From: Pantoea sp.
GTDB taxonomy: Bacteria; Pseudomonadota; Gammaproteobacteria; Enterobacterales; Enterobacteriaceae
Assembly: GCF_028283705.1 (NCBI RefSeq)
Contig: NZ_JAPWKD010000034.1
Coordinates: 62,001-126,000 of the forward strand
DNA length: 64,000 nt
Direction of reading: 5' to 3'
The translations under genes and the position numbers were made by a program. Below, piece after piece: positions 45,440 through 53,588 of this stretch (the stretch's first letter is position 1; each line of letters starts with the position of its first letter). The notes under the pieces were generated by a model. The model did not search any database and was not told the origin of the DNA. It saw only the letters and a list, made by a program, of their open reading frames with translations.

Positions 45440-46534
45440 TTACACGCTACTTTTCAGTGCGCTGCTTTGCTGATGGCGTTCCAGCGCCAGCTCGATCAGA
45501 CGGGTAATCAGCGCGCGGTAATCCAGACCTGCGGCCTGCCATAGCTTGGGATACATGCTGATGTTAGTGAAGCCAGGCAACGTATTGACTTCATTAACGA
45601 TGATCTCTCCGCCTTCCGTGAGAAACACATCCACACGCGCCATACCACTGCACTCCAGCGCCTGAAATGCTTTCAGCGCCACGGCACGGATCGCTTCGCT
45701 ATCTTCAGCATCGATCGCGGCTGGCACCACGACCTGAGCACCGTTCTCGCTGATGTATTTGGTGTCATACGAGTAAAACTCATCGTGCACCACCACTTCG
45801 CCACAGGGACTGGCGACGGGGTCGTCATTGCCCAGCACGGCGCATTCGATCTCGCGGCCTTTAATACCTTGCTCAATCAGTACCTTGCGGTCAAAGGTAA
45901 AGGCAAGGTCAAGTGCAGCCGCTAATTCCTCAATATGGCTGACTTTGCTGACACCAACCGAGGACCCCTGGTTCGCTGGTTTGATAAACAGCGGCAGACC
46001 AAAACGCTCCACCACTGCCTGCACATCAAGCTGGGCGCGTTGTGCCTGGGTGACGCTGACCCACGGGGCAACATTCAGCCCGGCATCACGCAGCAGACGT
46101 TTGGTGAAATCTTTATCCATACTGACGGCAGAACCCAGCACACCGGAACCGACAAATGGCAGGTTCGCCATGCGCAGCAGACCCTGTAGCGAACCATCTT
46201 CGCCCAGCGTGCCATGCACAATCGGGAAAATGACATCAACCTGCGACAGGGGATGGGCGTTGTGACGGGTGATCAGCTGCTGCGATGCCTGACCTGGCAC
46301 CAGCGCGACATTCTCACCGGAGCGGTTAAGCGCTATCAGTGCGGGATTCTCCGCGTTAAGCAGAAAGCCGGAAGCATCGTTCAGATGCCATTCACCCTGC
46401 TTATCGATACCCAGCAACACCACCTCAAATTTGCTTTTATCGATAGACTCAAGAATGTTTTTTGCTGATTGTAATGACACTTCATGTTCGGCCGACTTTC
46501 CACCAAAAATGATTCCCACGCACTGTTTTGCCAT
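45440..46534 (-). CDS. ddlA: D-alanine--D-alanine ligase A
   Basis: 364 residues, E. coli DdlA length. ATP-grasp enzyme: FGGKSAEHEVSLQSA at the N-terminus, VIFPIVHGTLGEDGSLQGLL, IKPANQGSSVGVSKV, and the metal/phosphate-binding MARVDVFL and NEVNTLPGFT. It joins two D-Ala residues for the peptidoglycan stem; most enterobacteria also have DdlB in the dcw cluster. It is the last core gene before the AT-rich accessory region; in E. coli ddlA lies elsewhere, so this position marks a rearrangement. Confidence 0.94.
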   Translation of the reverse strand: MAKQCVGIIFGGKSAEHEVSLQSAKNILESIDKSKFEVVLLGIDKQGEWHLNDASGFLLNAENPALIALNRSGENVALVPGQASQQLITRHNAHPLSQVDVIFPIVHGTLGEDGSLQGLLRMANLPFVGSGVLGSAVSMDKDFTKRLLRDAGLNVAPWVSVTQAQRAQLDVQAVVERFGLPLFIKPANQGSSVGVSKVSHIEELAAALDLAFTFDRKVLIEQGIKGREIECAVLGNDDPVASPCGEVVVHDEFYSYDTKYISENGAQVVVPAAIDAEDSEAIRAVALKAFQALECSGMARVDVFLTEGGEIIVNEVNTLPGFTNISMYPKLWQAAGLDYRALITRLIELALERHQQSSALKSSV

Positions 46535-46631
46535 TGTTTTTTGTCCGATTGCGGTAAAGCGAATGGGTAAGATAACACGGGGTGGGGGGCGCAGGTATAG
46601 CGGGTAGCTGCAGGCTTTAGTAGGGAGAGGT

Positions 46632-46689
46632 TAAAAAAATCCCCTCGGACGAGGGGATGCCAAATAAGGCCAACACCAGGGAAATACTT
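46632..46689 (-). ncRNA. Candidate small RNA, copy 1
   Basis: Predicted 58-nt minus-strand transcript starting near 46689, 7 nt after a TATAGT -10, and ending in an intrinsic terminator (stem ATCCCCTC/GAGGGGAT at 46639-46658, then a T-run). The body contains TGGTGTTGGCCTTATTTGGC, conserved with copy 2 at 51314-51372 (two or three differences). It has no start codon-led frame of useful length. An imperfect base-pairing sRNA is the simplest reading; an attenuated leader is less likely because the gene downstream has its own long gap. Not a family I recognise. Confidence 0.5.
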
Positions 46690-46690
46690 G

Positions 46691-46738
46691 AATAAACTAT
46701 ACCTTGGTATAGTTTATTGGAATGTGAGGTGGATCATA
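46691..46738 (-). promoter_or_regulatory. CRP-type promoter with a perfect 28-bp palindrome, copy 1
   Basis: TGTGAGGTGGATCATA (46723-46738) is a one- to two-mismatch CRP site centred at 46730.5, exactly 41.5 bp from the predicted start: class II geometry. The -10 TATAGT (46701-46696) lies inside a palindrome of arms AATAAACTATACC/GGTATAGTTTATT with a 2-bp centre (46691-46718), which looks like an operator for an unknown dimeric repressor. Confidence 0.5.
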
Positions 46739-47302
46739 AATTTGAGAAAGGTGAGGTTTTTTGCATCGTGAAGTTTAGGGATTGCCAGGGAGAGAGACGG
46801 TAATGTAAAGGGGATAGAGGCCTTCTACTTCATAAGTTCAGGCGGTAATCTCTGGATTGATGAGGCTGATTTCTTCAATACGCCTGGTGTTCATATTAAG
46901 AGTACAGATTGTTATTGCATTTCCTAAATGATGCGTGCTTTGAATATGAGTGACGGCAGACTGGAAAAAGTGTCCCGGTAATTAATCCTGATATCTTGAC
47001 TGGTTTTGAATTTAGCGATTATTACATTTTTTTCCTTACTTCCCACTCACCATTGGGGGTAGCCCAGGGACTTAATATCTTTAAGTTTTTTCGGAAGCTT
47101 GTTTTAAGATTATATCTGACCACCATCATTATTTAAACTTTTCTGCGATATGGATGTAGATTAAAATGGTTAACAGGATAAATAACCTGATGTTTTTTAT
47201 TTTTTAATTGATAAACAGAAAACAACAGCAACCACTAACAAAGTATGCTTGCTCCCTGATTAACATTACTGGCTGGTAATTTTAAATAACCCGAAATTGA
47301 CA

Positions 47303-48109
47303 TCAGGTATTATTGCCTTTTAATGTAATGAATTTGGTTTCGGATGTTTTTTTTATTTCTGGTGAAAAGTTACGCCTAAAATACAAAGGGCTTGGTACAG
47401 TTTTGTCGGCCCTATAACAATCGGTTAAAGTAAATGTTTTTTCACGCGTTAAATAACATTTCATTAATTCGAAAGCTAAGAGGTAAGATTCTCCTTTAAC
47501 GGCCCAGATTGATTCAAGATCCCATATTTTTTCCAATTGAGCCGTCTCAATGATAGCCCCGGTGTCAATTCCCATATCGATATAATGGATTGTTGCTCCA
47601 GCAGCTTGTTCAAATTGACACTGATTGTTAGAAACGAGAAATTGCTCAATGGCGAACATTCCTCTTGCGTAAGGTAAAACAGCGGGATGAGCATTAACTA
47701 TTCTTTGCTCAAAAAAATCAATCCATTTATTTTTAAGGATGACGTTAAGAAATACAATGGCACCTGAATTATCAATCGCATTCACACCATTCGTACAATG
47801 AGATAGAAAATCATCATTAAAGTCGATAGTTGTGACAATGTTAGCCAGTTTTAATGGATGTAATTTAGGTACTCCATATGTTAAAGCTAAATACTCTTCT
47901 GCTTCACTCAGTCCGCGATAAGATCTTTCGATAATGTTTAAGTCTTTTTTGCCTATGAATTCTTTTTTGCTAAGAATTGAATGCATTTCATTCAATTCTT
48001 CACAATCGAGTTCACGAGAGTTTCTTACGATCCATCTCAGGTTATGATTATTGAGTTTTTTTGCAAGAAAGCTAGTTTGAAATAGTGATTCAGTAAGACA
48101 AGTGTACAT
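47303..48109 (-). CDS. Orphan formyltransferase-fold protein
   Basis: 268 residues. The central part (about 130-215) is a GART-type formyltransferase domain with the catalytic Asn-His pair in VNAHPAVLPYARGM and the aspartate in YIDMGIDTGAIIE. The N-terminal 120 residues do not show the usual Rossmann start of PurN or Fmt and the C-terminus is unlike Fmt, so neither housekeeping enzyme fits. It probably uses 10-formyl-THF on an unknown acceptor such as an amino sugar. Strongly AT-rich, a sign of horizontal transfer; no partner gene is adjacent. Confidence 0.7.
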   Translation of the reverse strand: MYTCLTESLFQTSFLAKKLNNHNLRWIVRNSRELDCEELNEMHSILSKKEFIGKKDLNIIERSYRGLSEAEEYLALTYGVPKLHPLKLANIVTTIDFNDDFLSHCTNGVNAIDNSGAIVFLNVILKNKWIDFFEQRIVNAHPAVLPYARGMFAIEQFLVSNNQCQFEQAAGATIHYIDMGIDTGAIIETAQLEKIWDLESIWAVKGESYLLAFELMKCYLTREKTFTLTDCYRADKTVPSPLYFRRNFSPEIKKTSETKFITLKGNNT

Positions 48110-48959
48110 ATGCCACCTTAGTCAAGTTAATTAAGGGTAGTAATACGTTCAGCCACAATACTGGAAATGAACGCTACAATAATTTAACTCTACAAATCAA
48201 TCTATTTTTCGGTCTTCCGTAGTGTGGATGGTAAGATACAGGCTAAAGTTATTTTTTTAACAAAAAATTAAATTATTTTTAATTGAGGATAACCTCATGA
48301 CATCACTTCGGGCGATATTATAGCTGCCATCACGGATGACAGATAATCAGGCATGCTAACTGCTTATACAGGTTGATCCTCACCCTTCACCCTTCACACT
48401 ACACGCAAATCAGTAAATTAACCCGAATGCAGTACGCATAGCAGTGCTGTGTGCAGTTACAGAAAACGGCGTTTACAGCATCTGAATAAAAAGCCTCTTT
48501 TAATACAATTCTCATTATACGGACATAAAATAAATTACAAATCAATATATTATTATTTATTTGGGTTGAAATCTGATGACCACAACCATTCTTTCATAAT
48601 TTCTTCCGAAAGTGTGAACTTATGCAGCAAAATTATCAATACCTTATGGTACTTTACTGCACTTAAAGTCAGGGGTGTTTTATGGATAAAAATGCGCACG
48701 TATGAATAAGTATTATCCAGGTCAATATCCCCTTACAGCGGATAGCCACTGGTTGTAGGGACCAGTGAATAAGCATGGGGCTGCCGAACCTGAACTTTTC
48801 GCTCTACTGGTTAATTTTTTCGCTGCAAAGGGGCATCCCCTATTTCAGATTAAATTTTCGCAACTCACTGGCTAAAAAAGGTCAGGTTGAATGAATATAT
48901 TTTAGCGAAATAGCATGATTATCTGCTATTCAATAAAGGTATAAAATAAGGAGATAAAA
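48110..48959. other. Non-coding AT-rich spacer
   Basis: 850 bp between divergent genes. An 86-codon reading frame at 48449-48709 has no ribosome site, atypical composition (runs of Tyr/Ile) and no recognisable motif, so I do not call it. The right end contains AAGGAGATAAAA serving the GNAT gene. Nothing else is recognisable. Confidence 0.5.
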
Positions 48960-49580
48960 ATGCAATGTATGCAAGCCAGGGGTTCAGATCTGGATAATAT
49001 TTGCGATCTGCTGACAGCCGAATTTTTTGACGATCCGATATATAAATTTGTATTTATCAATCGGGTGGGTCGGTTTGACCGAATGTGGCGCTTTTTTCGT
49101 GTCTACGTTGATTTTGCCAGAGAATATGGCGGCATACACTTTATTGAAAACTATGCGGGAGTTCAGGTCTATTTTCGACCAGAATTTATGGCGATAAGCA
49201 ACGAACAGCTTGATATCGATAACCGACTGCGCCGGGCATGTGACTCAGACTATGCGGCTGTTGCAGCGTGGATGAGGGGATGTGACAACTATCATCCCCG
49301 AACTCAGCCTCATTATTATTTATTTCTCACTGCTGTAGAGCATGAACATCGCGGTCATGGTGGGGCAAGAGTAATGGCAACTTTGTTCGGAGAACTGAGT
49401 GCCATACTTGATAAAAATGGTTTTCCATGCTATTCCGAGTGCACAAGGCGTGGTGGACAAATCATAACCAGACGATGGGGTTTTCGTGCTGCTGCACCTT
49501 CCAGGAAGGTAGAGGGTTTCCCTGAATTCTATCCGGTCTGGCGTGAACCACAGCAAACCGTTGCATTTTCTGAGTTATAA
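48960..49580 (+). CDS. GNAT-family N-acetyltransferase
   Basis: 206 residues behind a strong ribosome site (AAGGAG). The acetyl-CoA motif A is visible in VEHEHRGHGGARVMATLF (R-G-H-G-G, about residue 135), preceded by a beta strand LFLTAV and followed by SECTRRGGQIITRRWGF. The N-terminal half (DDPIYKFVF, RMWRFFRVYVDFA) is typical of GNATs acting on small amines. The substrate is unknown. It converges on the LuxR-type gene 112 bp away; transfer-like composition is milder than for the formyltransferase gene. Confidence 0.8.
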   Translation: MQCMQARGSDLDNICDLLTAEFFDDPIYKFVFINRVGRFDRMWRFFRVYVDFAREYGGIHFIENYAGVQVYFRPEFMAISNEQLDIDNRLRRACDSDYAAVAAWMRGCDNYHPRTQPHYYLFLTAVEHEHRGHGGARVMATLFGELSAILDKNGFPCYSECTRRGGQIITRRWGFRAAAPSRKVEGFPEFYPVWREPQQTVAFSEL

Positions 49581-49692
49581 TCAATAAGTACGTTGAGTGA
49601 GCTGATCCAAAATTGATGGTTGGAGGTCAGTAGTTTTATATATTGGTTACCGTCTGACCATTAACCTTTAATACAAATGCAAGCTCTCAGAA

Positions 49693-50409
49693 TCATTTAC
49701 CGGGTCGGGGTATAAGGTTGAGTTCATTTGCTAAGCTAATAGCATGTTTTGCATTCTTTACACCAAGCTTTCTGACAGTATTTCCCATGTGGAATTTAAC
49801 CGTGCTAACGGTGAGATGCAGGATCTCAGCCACTTCAGCATAGGTTTTACCGATACTGCTCCAGTAGAGGACTTCAGCCTCACGGGTAGAGAGGACCGAA
49901 TTAGTTGCGTTCTTTTCTTCCGATTGTTTGTAGATCTGAATAAGCATTTCATGAGTATCAAGTAGAATTCCCTGAAAATCATTTTTATGCTTTATTATAA
50001 TTTTACCAATATCAGCCATGAGGAATTTATCATAATACAATGTTAACATTGCCAGGTTATTGTGGTTATCATGTAAAACAAAAGTATGCCCGCATAAAAA
50101 ACTATAAGTTTTTAAAATGAAAACCTTATCCATTGGCCAATGTGAGTTTAATTTAATATTATCATCCCAGACAAAAGGTGTGAAACGATTCAGTCCAGTG
50201 ACAACGACTGGATCAATATTTTGATATTTATTTTCAAGATATGTACTGGCGAAATCATCTGTTAAATCAGTAACAATTAATATGTTATCTGTGTTTCTTT
50301 TATCCATTACAGCATAGGCGTGGTTAATCTTATGGTATTCACCTATCCGTTTTTCTAAGCTCTGCTTTATATAACTATTTTTCTCAGTGTCTGAAAAATA
50401 ATTTTTCAT
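49693..50409 (-). CDS. LuxR-family quorum-sensing regulator, EsaR-like solo
   Basis: 238 residues. Acyl-homoserine-lactone-binding domain (about 15-165) with the conserved KYQNIDPVVV (Asp-Pro) and TPFVWDD (Trp), and a C-terminal LuxR HTH (about 172-232; STREAEVLYWSSIGKTYAEVAEIL, STVKFHMGNTVRKLGV). It resembles Pantoea stewartii EsaR. The Trp expected near residue 57 (PDEW in EsaR) is replaced by Phe (TDDF), a position that contacts the ligand ring in LuxR proteins. There is no luxI-type synthase nearby, so it appears to be a solo. AT-rich. Confidence 0.88.
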   Translation of the reverse strand: MKNYFSDTEKNSYIKQSLEKRIGEYHKINHAYAVMDKRNTDNILIVTDLTDDFASTYLENKYQNIDPVVVTGLNRFTPFVWDDNIKLNSHWPMDKVFILKTYSFLCGHTFVLHDNHNNLAMLTLYYDKFLMADIGKIIIKHKNDFQGILLDTHEMLIQIYKQSEEKNATNSVLSTREAEVLYWSSIGKTYAEVAEILHLTVSTVKFHMGNTVRKLGVKNAKHAISLANELNLIPRPGK

Positions 50410-50866
50410 GGTAAATTATCTCTAAATTCAATGCTACAGAATGATAACTTCCCTGAACAAAATAAATATTACAGTATATACGAAATATTATACATGATGT
50501 TCCGGAAAACCTGTGCATACACAGATAAATTTTTATAACCTGAAGGTATTTTCAATAAAACGAGTGCGTTTCACTTTTCAATCAGATCATAGTCATTATC
50601 AGGTTGAGGGGGACCGAAACAAAGGTTCCAGTGACACACTTGAACTAGCGTGATTGCACCAGAAGTCGGGGATGGGTGAGGCGTGCTGAGCGTATTCATC
50701 GTGTATATCTCTAATTAAACATTATACCCATGACGTTCCAAATGAACAGCATAAAAGTTAGTCTACTAGACTTTAGTTTGTTTTGGAATAATGCCGGGCT
50801 ATTTTCTTACTCGTACTATAATTACGCCAGAAGTTAGTGTTCAGTCTTGTGCCTGCCGCCTTCAGG
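50410..50866. other. Upstream region of the LuxR-type gene
   Basis: 457 bp. A dyad CTGTG-CATA-CACAG at 50512-50525, about 105 bp upstream of the LuxR-type start, could be an autoregulatory site, though its spacing (CTG-N8-CAG) differs from the usual CTG-N10-CAG lux box. No gene is supported. Confidence 0.35.
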
Positions 50867-51148
50867 TCAGGAAGCCAACATCTTGCTCAAGGCGTCACTG
50901 GATCGGCGTACAATAACCTGCCGTTTTTGGATAGATGTATCACTGTTAATATGATCAATATGTTCAAGTCCAAATTTCTGACGAGCTAGTTTCATAAACC
51001 AGAACTGAATTTTCCGGTGGTCGATGAAAACCAGAACATATTCACCTTTTGTTTTTATGCGATGCAGAATTTCAAAGCATGCATGCAGATGAGCAAAAGC
51101 ATCAATAAAGCTCTGATTGTTACCACTCATTACCATGGCTGTAATCAC
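50867..51148 (-). CDS. Hypothetical protein, possibly a gene remnant
   Basis: 93 residues, HACFEILHRIKTKGEYVLVFIDHRK, FWFMKLARQKFGLEHIDHIN and RRSSDALSKMLAS. It looks like an alternating alpha/beta segment but I recognise no family. The start has no clear ribosome site. It may be the surviving part of a longer gene in a decayed neighbourhood. Confidence 0.35.
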   Translation of the reverse strand: MITAMVMSGNNQSFIDAFAHLHACFEILHRIKTKGEYVLVFIDHRKIQFWFMKLARQKFGLEHIDHINSDTSIQKRQVIVRRSSDALSKMLAS

Positions 51149-51313
51149 TGATTCCGACTGTCGGTAAAAAATTAACGGTTTATATCGGAAATTACTTTCG
51201 GATTAAATCGGAAAGAGTGGCTGGTTTACGCCGGAATTGGTAATTGAATTGGGTAAAAATATGCAGAGAGGGGCGAATATGGTTGAAGCATCTGCTTTTC
51301 AGGATGTGTGAAA

Positions 51314-51372
51314 TTAAAAAAATCCCCTCGGACGAGGGGATGCCAAATCAGGCCAACACCAAGGAAATCAAT
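51314..51372 (-). ncRNA. Candidate small RNA, copy 2
   Basis: Second copy of the module at 46632-46689, same strand. Predicted start near 51372; the body GGTGTTGGCCTGATTTGGC and the terminator stem ATCCCCTC/GAGGGGAT plus T-run (51320-51340) are conserved, whereas the stretch right after the start differs (ATTGATTTCC against AAGTATTTCC). Conservation of body and promoter but not of flanks argues for a functional unit. Confidence 0.5.
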
Positions 51373-51421
51373 GATTTTACTATACCTTGGTACAGTTATT
51401 AAGAATGTGAGGTGGATCATA
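51373..51421 (-). promoter_or_regulatory. CRP-type promoter with degraded palindrome, copy 2
   Basis: TGTGAGGTGGATCATA (51406-51421) is identical to copy 1 and again centred 41.5 bp from the predicted start; -10 TATAGT at 51384-51379. The palindrome is imperfect here (ACTATACC against GGTACAGT), so repressor control may differ between copies. Confidence 0.5.
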
Positions 51422-52349
51422 AATTTGATGATTGGTTTGCAGGCAGGTGTGTCAGTCTGATGCGATTGTACTGGAAAGAACAAAACTCGGAATTTTAGAA
51501 TTTTTGATATAAATTATGAAATCGGAAAATTATCACTATGTGAATATTGGCAAGGACATAATTATAATAAGTTATATGCTTAATTTCACTGGCATGATTA
51601 TTATTTAGATTTATTGTGCACTGGTCAATGTATGACTGATAATCATATGAATCCTCATCCAGTTCAGTAGCAACCGAGAGACAAAACTGGTCCCGGTAGG
51701 CTTTCCACTTTTGCTGTGCCTCCAGAAAGCGTTGGCTGTGTACCTATCCTGATGTCTCTTTGTTCTCTTTTTTTCCGTTAAAAGGACCAATATTATTGGC
51801 TTTAATCCGTTTAACGGTTTCGGCTATGAGCGCATCCAGCTTTTTGTTTGAACCAGTCGTGGAGTGTAATACCAGCTTTGTTGAACGAAAATTGTTAAGA
51901 TTTGGGAGGTGCACGTATCCGAAGAACTTCACTAAGTATCCGGCAGTAAGGCAGAACGTTAGATCTCCGAAGAAGGTGGATTATATTCGTAACATGCAAA
52001 TAGCGCTCATTTACTGCTGTTTATGGAAGATGATGATGCCCTGTTAAAAGACGGCATTATTCTCAATGCTTCTCCATGTTCCGGCAATTCTGGACAGTGG
52101 TGATAGCATTTACTTTATTGCTAATACTGATTCAGGCGTTATATCGAGATTTACTAATTCACTGAAAGTTAGACTGGCTGCAGGTGAAGAGGAAACTACT
52201 AAGGCTGGACTGCACTGAGCAAAACTAGATTTAAACGCTTCATTTAGAATCCTTATAAATCAGAGGTTGCCTGTTATCGATCGTCAGGCTGGAAGATGTG
52301 GCGGTGAAAACCCATCGCCATTTCATCGCCACTCTGAAAGTGACCAATA

Positions 52350-52372
52350 AAAAACCGCCTCAGAGAGCGGTT
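52350..52372 (-). terminator. Terminator of the displaced tRNA-Ile 3' end
   Basis: Stem AAACCGC/GCGGTTT with a T-run on the minus strand, 28 bp past the CCA of the tRNA fragment. It is the natural end of the original tRNA transcript and shows that DNA to the left is bacterial, not phage. Confidence 0.75.
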
Positions 52373-52399
52373 TAAGTGCATGATTTTCATGTCTAAATT

Positions 52400-52446
52400 T
52401 GGTGGCCCCTGCTGGGTTTGAACCAGCGACCAAGCGATTATGAGTC
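52400..52446 (-). repeat. Phage attachment site: 3' fragment of tRNA-Ile(CAU)
   Basis: 47 nt equal to the 3' part of the tRNA-Ile2 gene (ileX/ileY type) from the anticodon stem, including CATAATCGC and GGTTCAAACCCAGC, through the encoded CCA. The 5' half is absent: upstream sequence is unrelated. This is what a P2/186-type prophage leaves when it integrates in a tRNA gene: the displaced bacterial 3' end at one junction, with a complete tRNA at the other, which here must lie beyond the right edge of the window. Confidence 0.85.
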
Positions 52447-52496
52447 CGAAAATGATTTTAAATAAAACAGTAACTTACTGATTTTTATCATATTGC

Positions 52497-52535
52497 ATGT
52501 GGCAGATAGTGACATATGTTATCAAGTAGTGACAT
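52497..52535. repeat. Apl/Cox-type direct repeats in the attachment arm
   Basis: ATGTGGCAGATAGTGACAT (52497-52515) occurs identically at 54242-54260, and AGTGACAT is repeated at 52528-52535, 20 bp (two turns) from the first. In phages 186 and P2 the excisionase/repressor Apl or Cox binds the same repeats in attP and at the lysogeny switch. Confidence 0.65.
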
Positions 52536-53583
52536 CCTCTGCTGCCACTTTGCTGCCAATTTTTTCCCCTGATAAGCGTTCAAGAGGATTGAGATTTACC
52601 GCTTCAAAAAGGTGATCTGGTGCGAAGTGAGAATAGCGCATTGTCACCTTAATGTCTGTGTGCCCCAGGATACGCTGAAGCACTAAAATATTGCCTCCAT
52701 TCATCATAAAGTGTGATGCAAAAGTATGGCGTAAAACATGGGTCAATTGCCCGGCAGGTGTTTCAATATCGGCGCGTTTCAAAGCAGAGCGGAATGCCGA
52801 ATAACATGATGTAAATAATGGTTTTGCTTTTCTACTGGTAGGCAGTACTTCAAGCAATGCATCACTAATAGGGATTGCTCTATTTTTCTTCCCTTTTGTT
52901 TTAGTGAAAATTACTTTGCCTGCTCTGATTTGGTTTCCTTTAAGGGTTTCCGCTTCTCCCCATCTTGCCCCGGTAGCAAGGCATAGTTTAACGACTGACA
53001 GTAAGTCCTTAGATGTGCTTGCTTCGCACTCCTTCAATAATGCTCGTATTTCCTCATCCGTTAGATACGCCATTTCTGATTCTGCTATTTTGTATTCTCT
53101 GACGTTATCTAATGGGTTAGGTGCCTGCCATTCGTCCAATCGACGCAACTCATTAAACACTGCTCTGAAATAGGCAAGCTCAAGATTGACGGTTCTCGGC
53201 GTTACTTTCTTCACACGAGATGAACGGGTGATTTTTCCTGCCAGGCGTTGCTCGCGGTAAGCTGAGAAAATACGCGCATTAAACTCAGTGGCGAGCGGAT
53301 TACCCATAGCCTTACAGGCAAACTCCATTGCGTCTTTGCGCTTTTGTCCGTCGGCTAATGTTGTACCGTGTGCGTTATACCAGGTCTTTACAAGGTCGAA
53401 AACGGTTCGTTTATCAGCCTTCTCACCAAGCCAGGGTTTATCTTGCGCCTGATCTTTGGTGTGCTTTTCATAGGCCAGCGCTTCACCTTTGGTAGCGAAT
53501 TGGCGTCGTATGCGTTTGCCATCGCGCCCGTTAGGGAAAATCTGCGCCTGCCATTTACCATTGGATAATTTACTAACAGCCAT
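52522..53583 (-). CDS. int: P2/186-family prophage integrase (tyrosine recombinase)
   Basis: 353 residues. N-terminal arm-binding AP2-like domain (KLSNGKWQAQIFPNGRDGKRIRRQF), SAM-like core-binding domain (about 70-170), and the catalytic domain with all key residues: R in ATGARWGEAETL, H-x-x-R in HVLRHTFASHFM, and H/Y in GHTDIKVTMRYSH. It recombines attP with the tRNA-Ile attB. It ends 76 bp from the tRNA fragment and is followed by the CI gene. Confidence 0.94.
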   Translation of the reverse strand: MAVSKLSNGKWQAQIFPNGRDGKRIRRQFATKGEALAYEKHTKDQAQDKPWLGEKADKRTVFDLVKTWYNAHGTTLADGQKRKDAMEFACKAMGNPLATEFNARIFSAYREQRLAGKITRSSRVKKVTPRTVNLELAYFRAVFNELRRLDEWQAPNPLDNVREYKIAESEMAYLTDEEIRALLKECEASTSKDLLSVVKLCLATGARWGEAETLKGNQIRAGKVIFTKTKGKKNRAIPISDALLEVLPTSRKAKPLFTSCYSAFRSALKRADIETPAGQLTHVLRHTFASHFMMNGGNILVLQRILGHTDIKVTMRYSHFAPDHLFEAVNLNPLERLSGEKIGSKVAAEDVTT

Positions 53584-53588
53584 AGCCT

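Larger units (their letters stand above)
46535..47302. other. AT-rich intergenic region upstream of ddlA carrying small-RNA module copy 1
   Basis: 768 bp. The part next to ddlA should hold its promoter. The module at 46632-46738 is listed separately. Between 46750 and 47300 I see only AT-rich sequence with stop codons in all frames and no supported gene. Confidence 0.5.
51149..52399. other. Decayed AT-rich region between the hypothetical gene and the tRNA fragment
   Basis: 1251 bp. Apart from sRNA-module copy 2 (51314-51421) and the tRNA terminator (52350-52372), overlapping small frames occur on both strands (51744-51932 minus, 51760-52047 plus) with no ribosome sites or motifs. Pieces such as 52092-52217 read as open but startless frames (YFIANTDSGVISRFTNSLKV), suggesting broken genes. 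Confidence 0.45.

Noticed and set aside
48449..48709. 86-codon frame in the spacer before the GNAT gene
   Set aside because: No ribosome site, no motif, low-complexity AT-driven composition.
50512..50525. Lux-box-like dyad upstream of the LuxR-type gene
   Set aside because: Half-sites CTG and CAG are 8 bp apart rather than the 10 bp of EsaR/LuxR boxes; kept only as a remark.
51744..52047. Two overlapping frames on opposite strands
   Set aside because: They exclude each other, neither has a ribosome site or a recognisable product; likely chance frames in decayed DNA.
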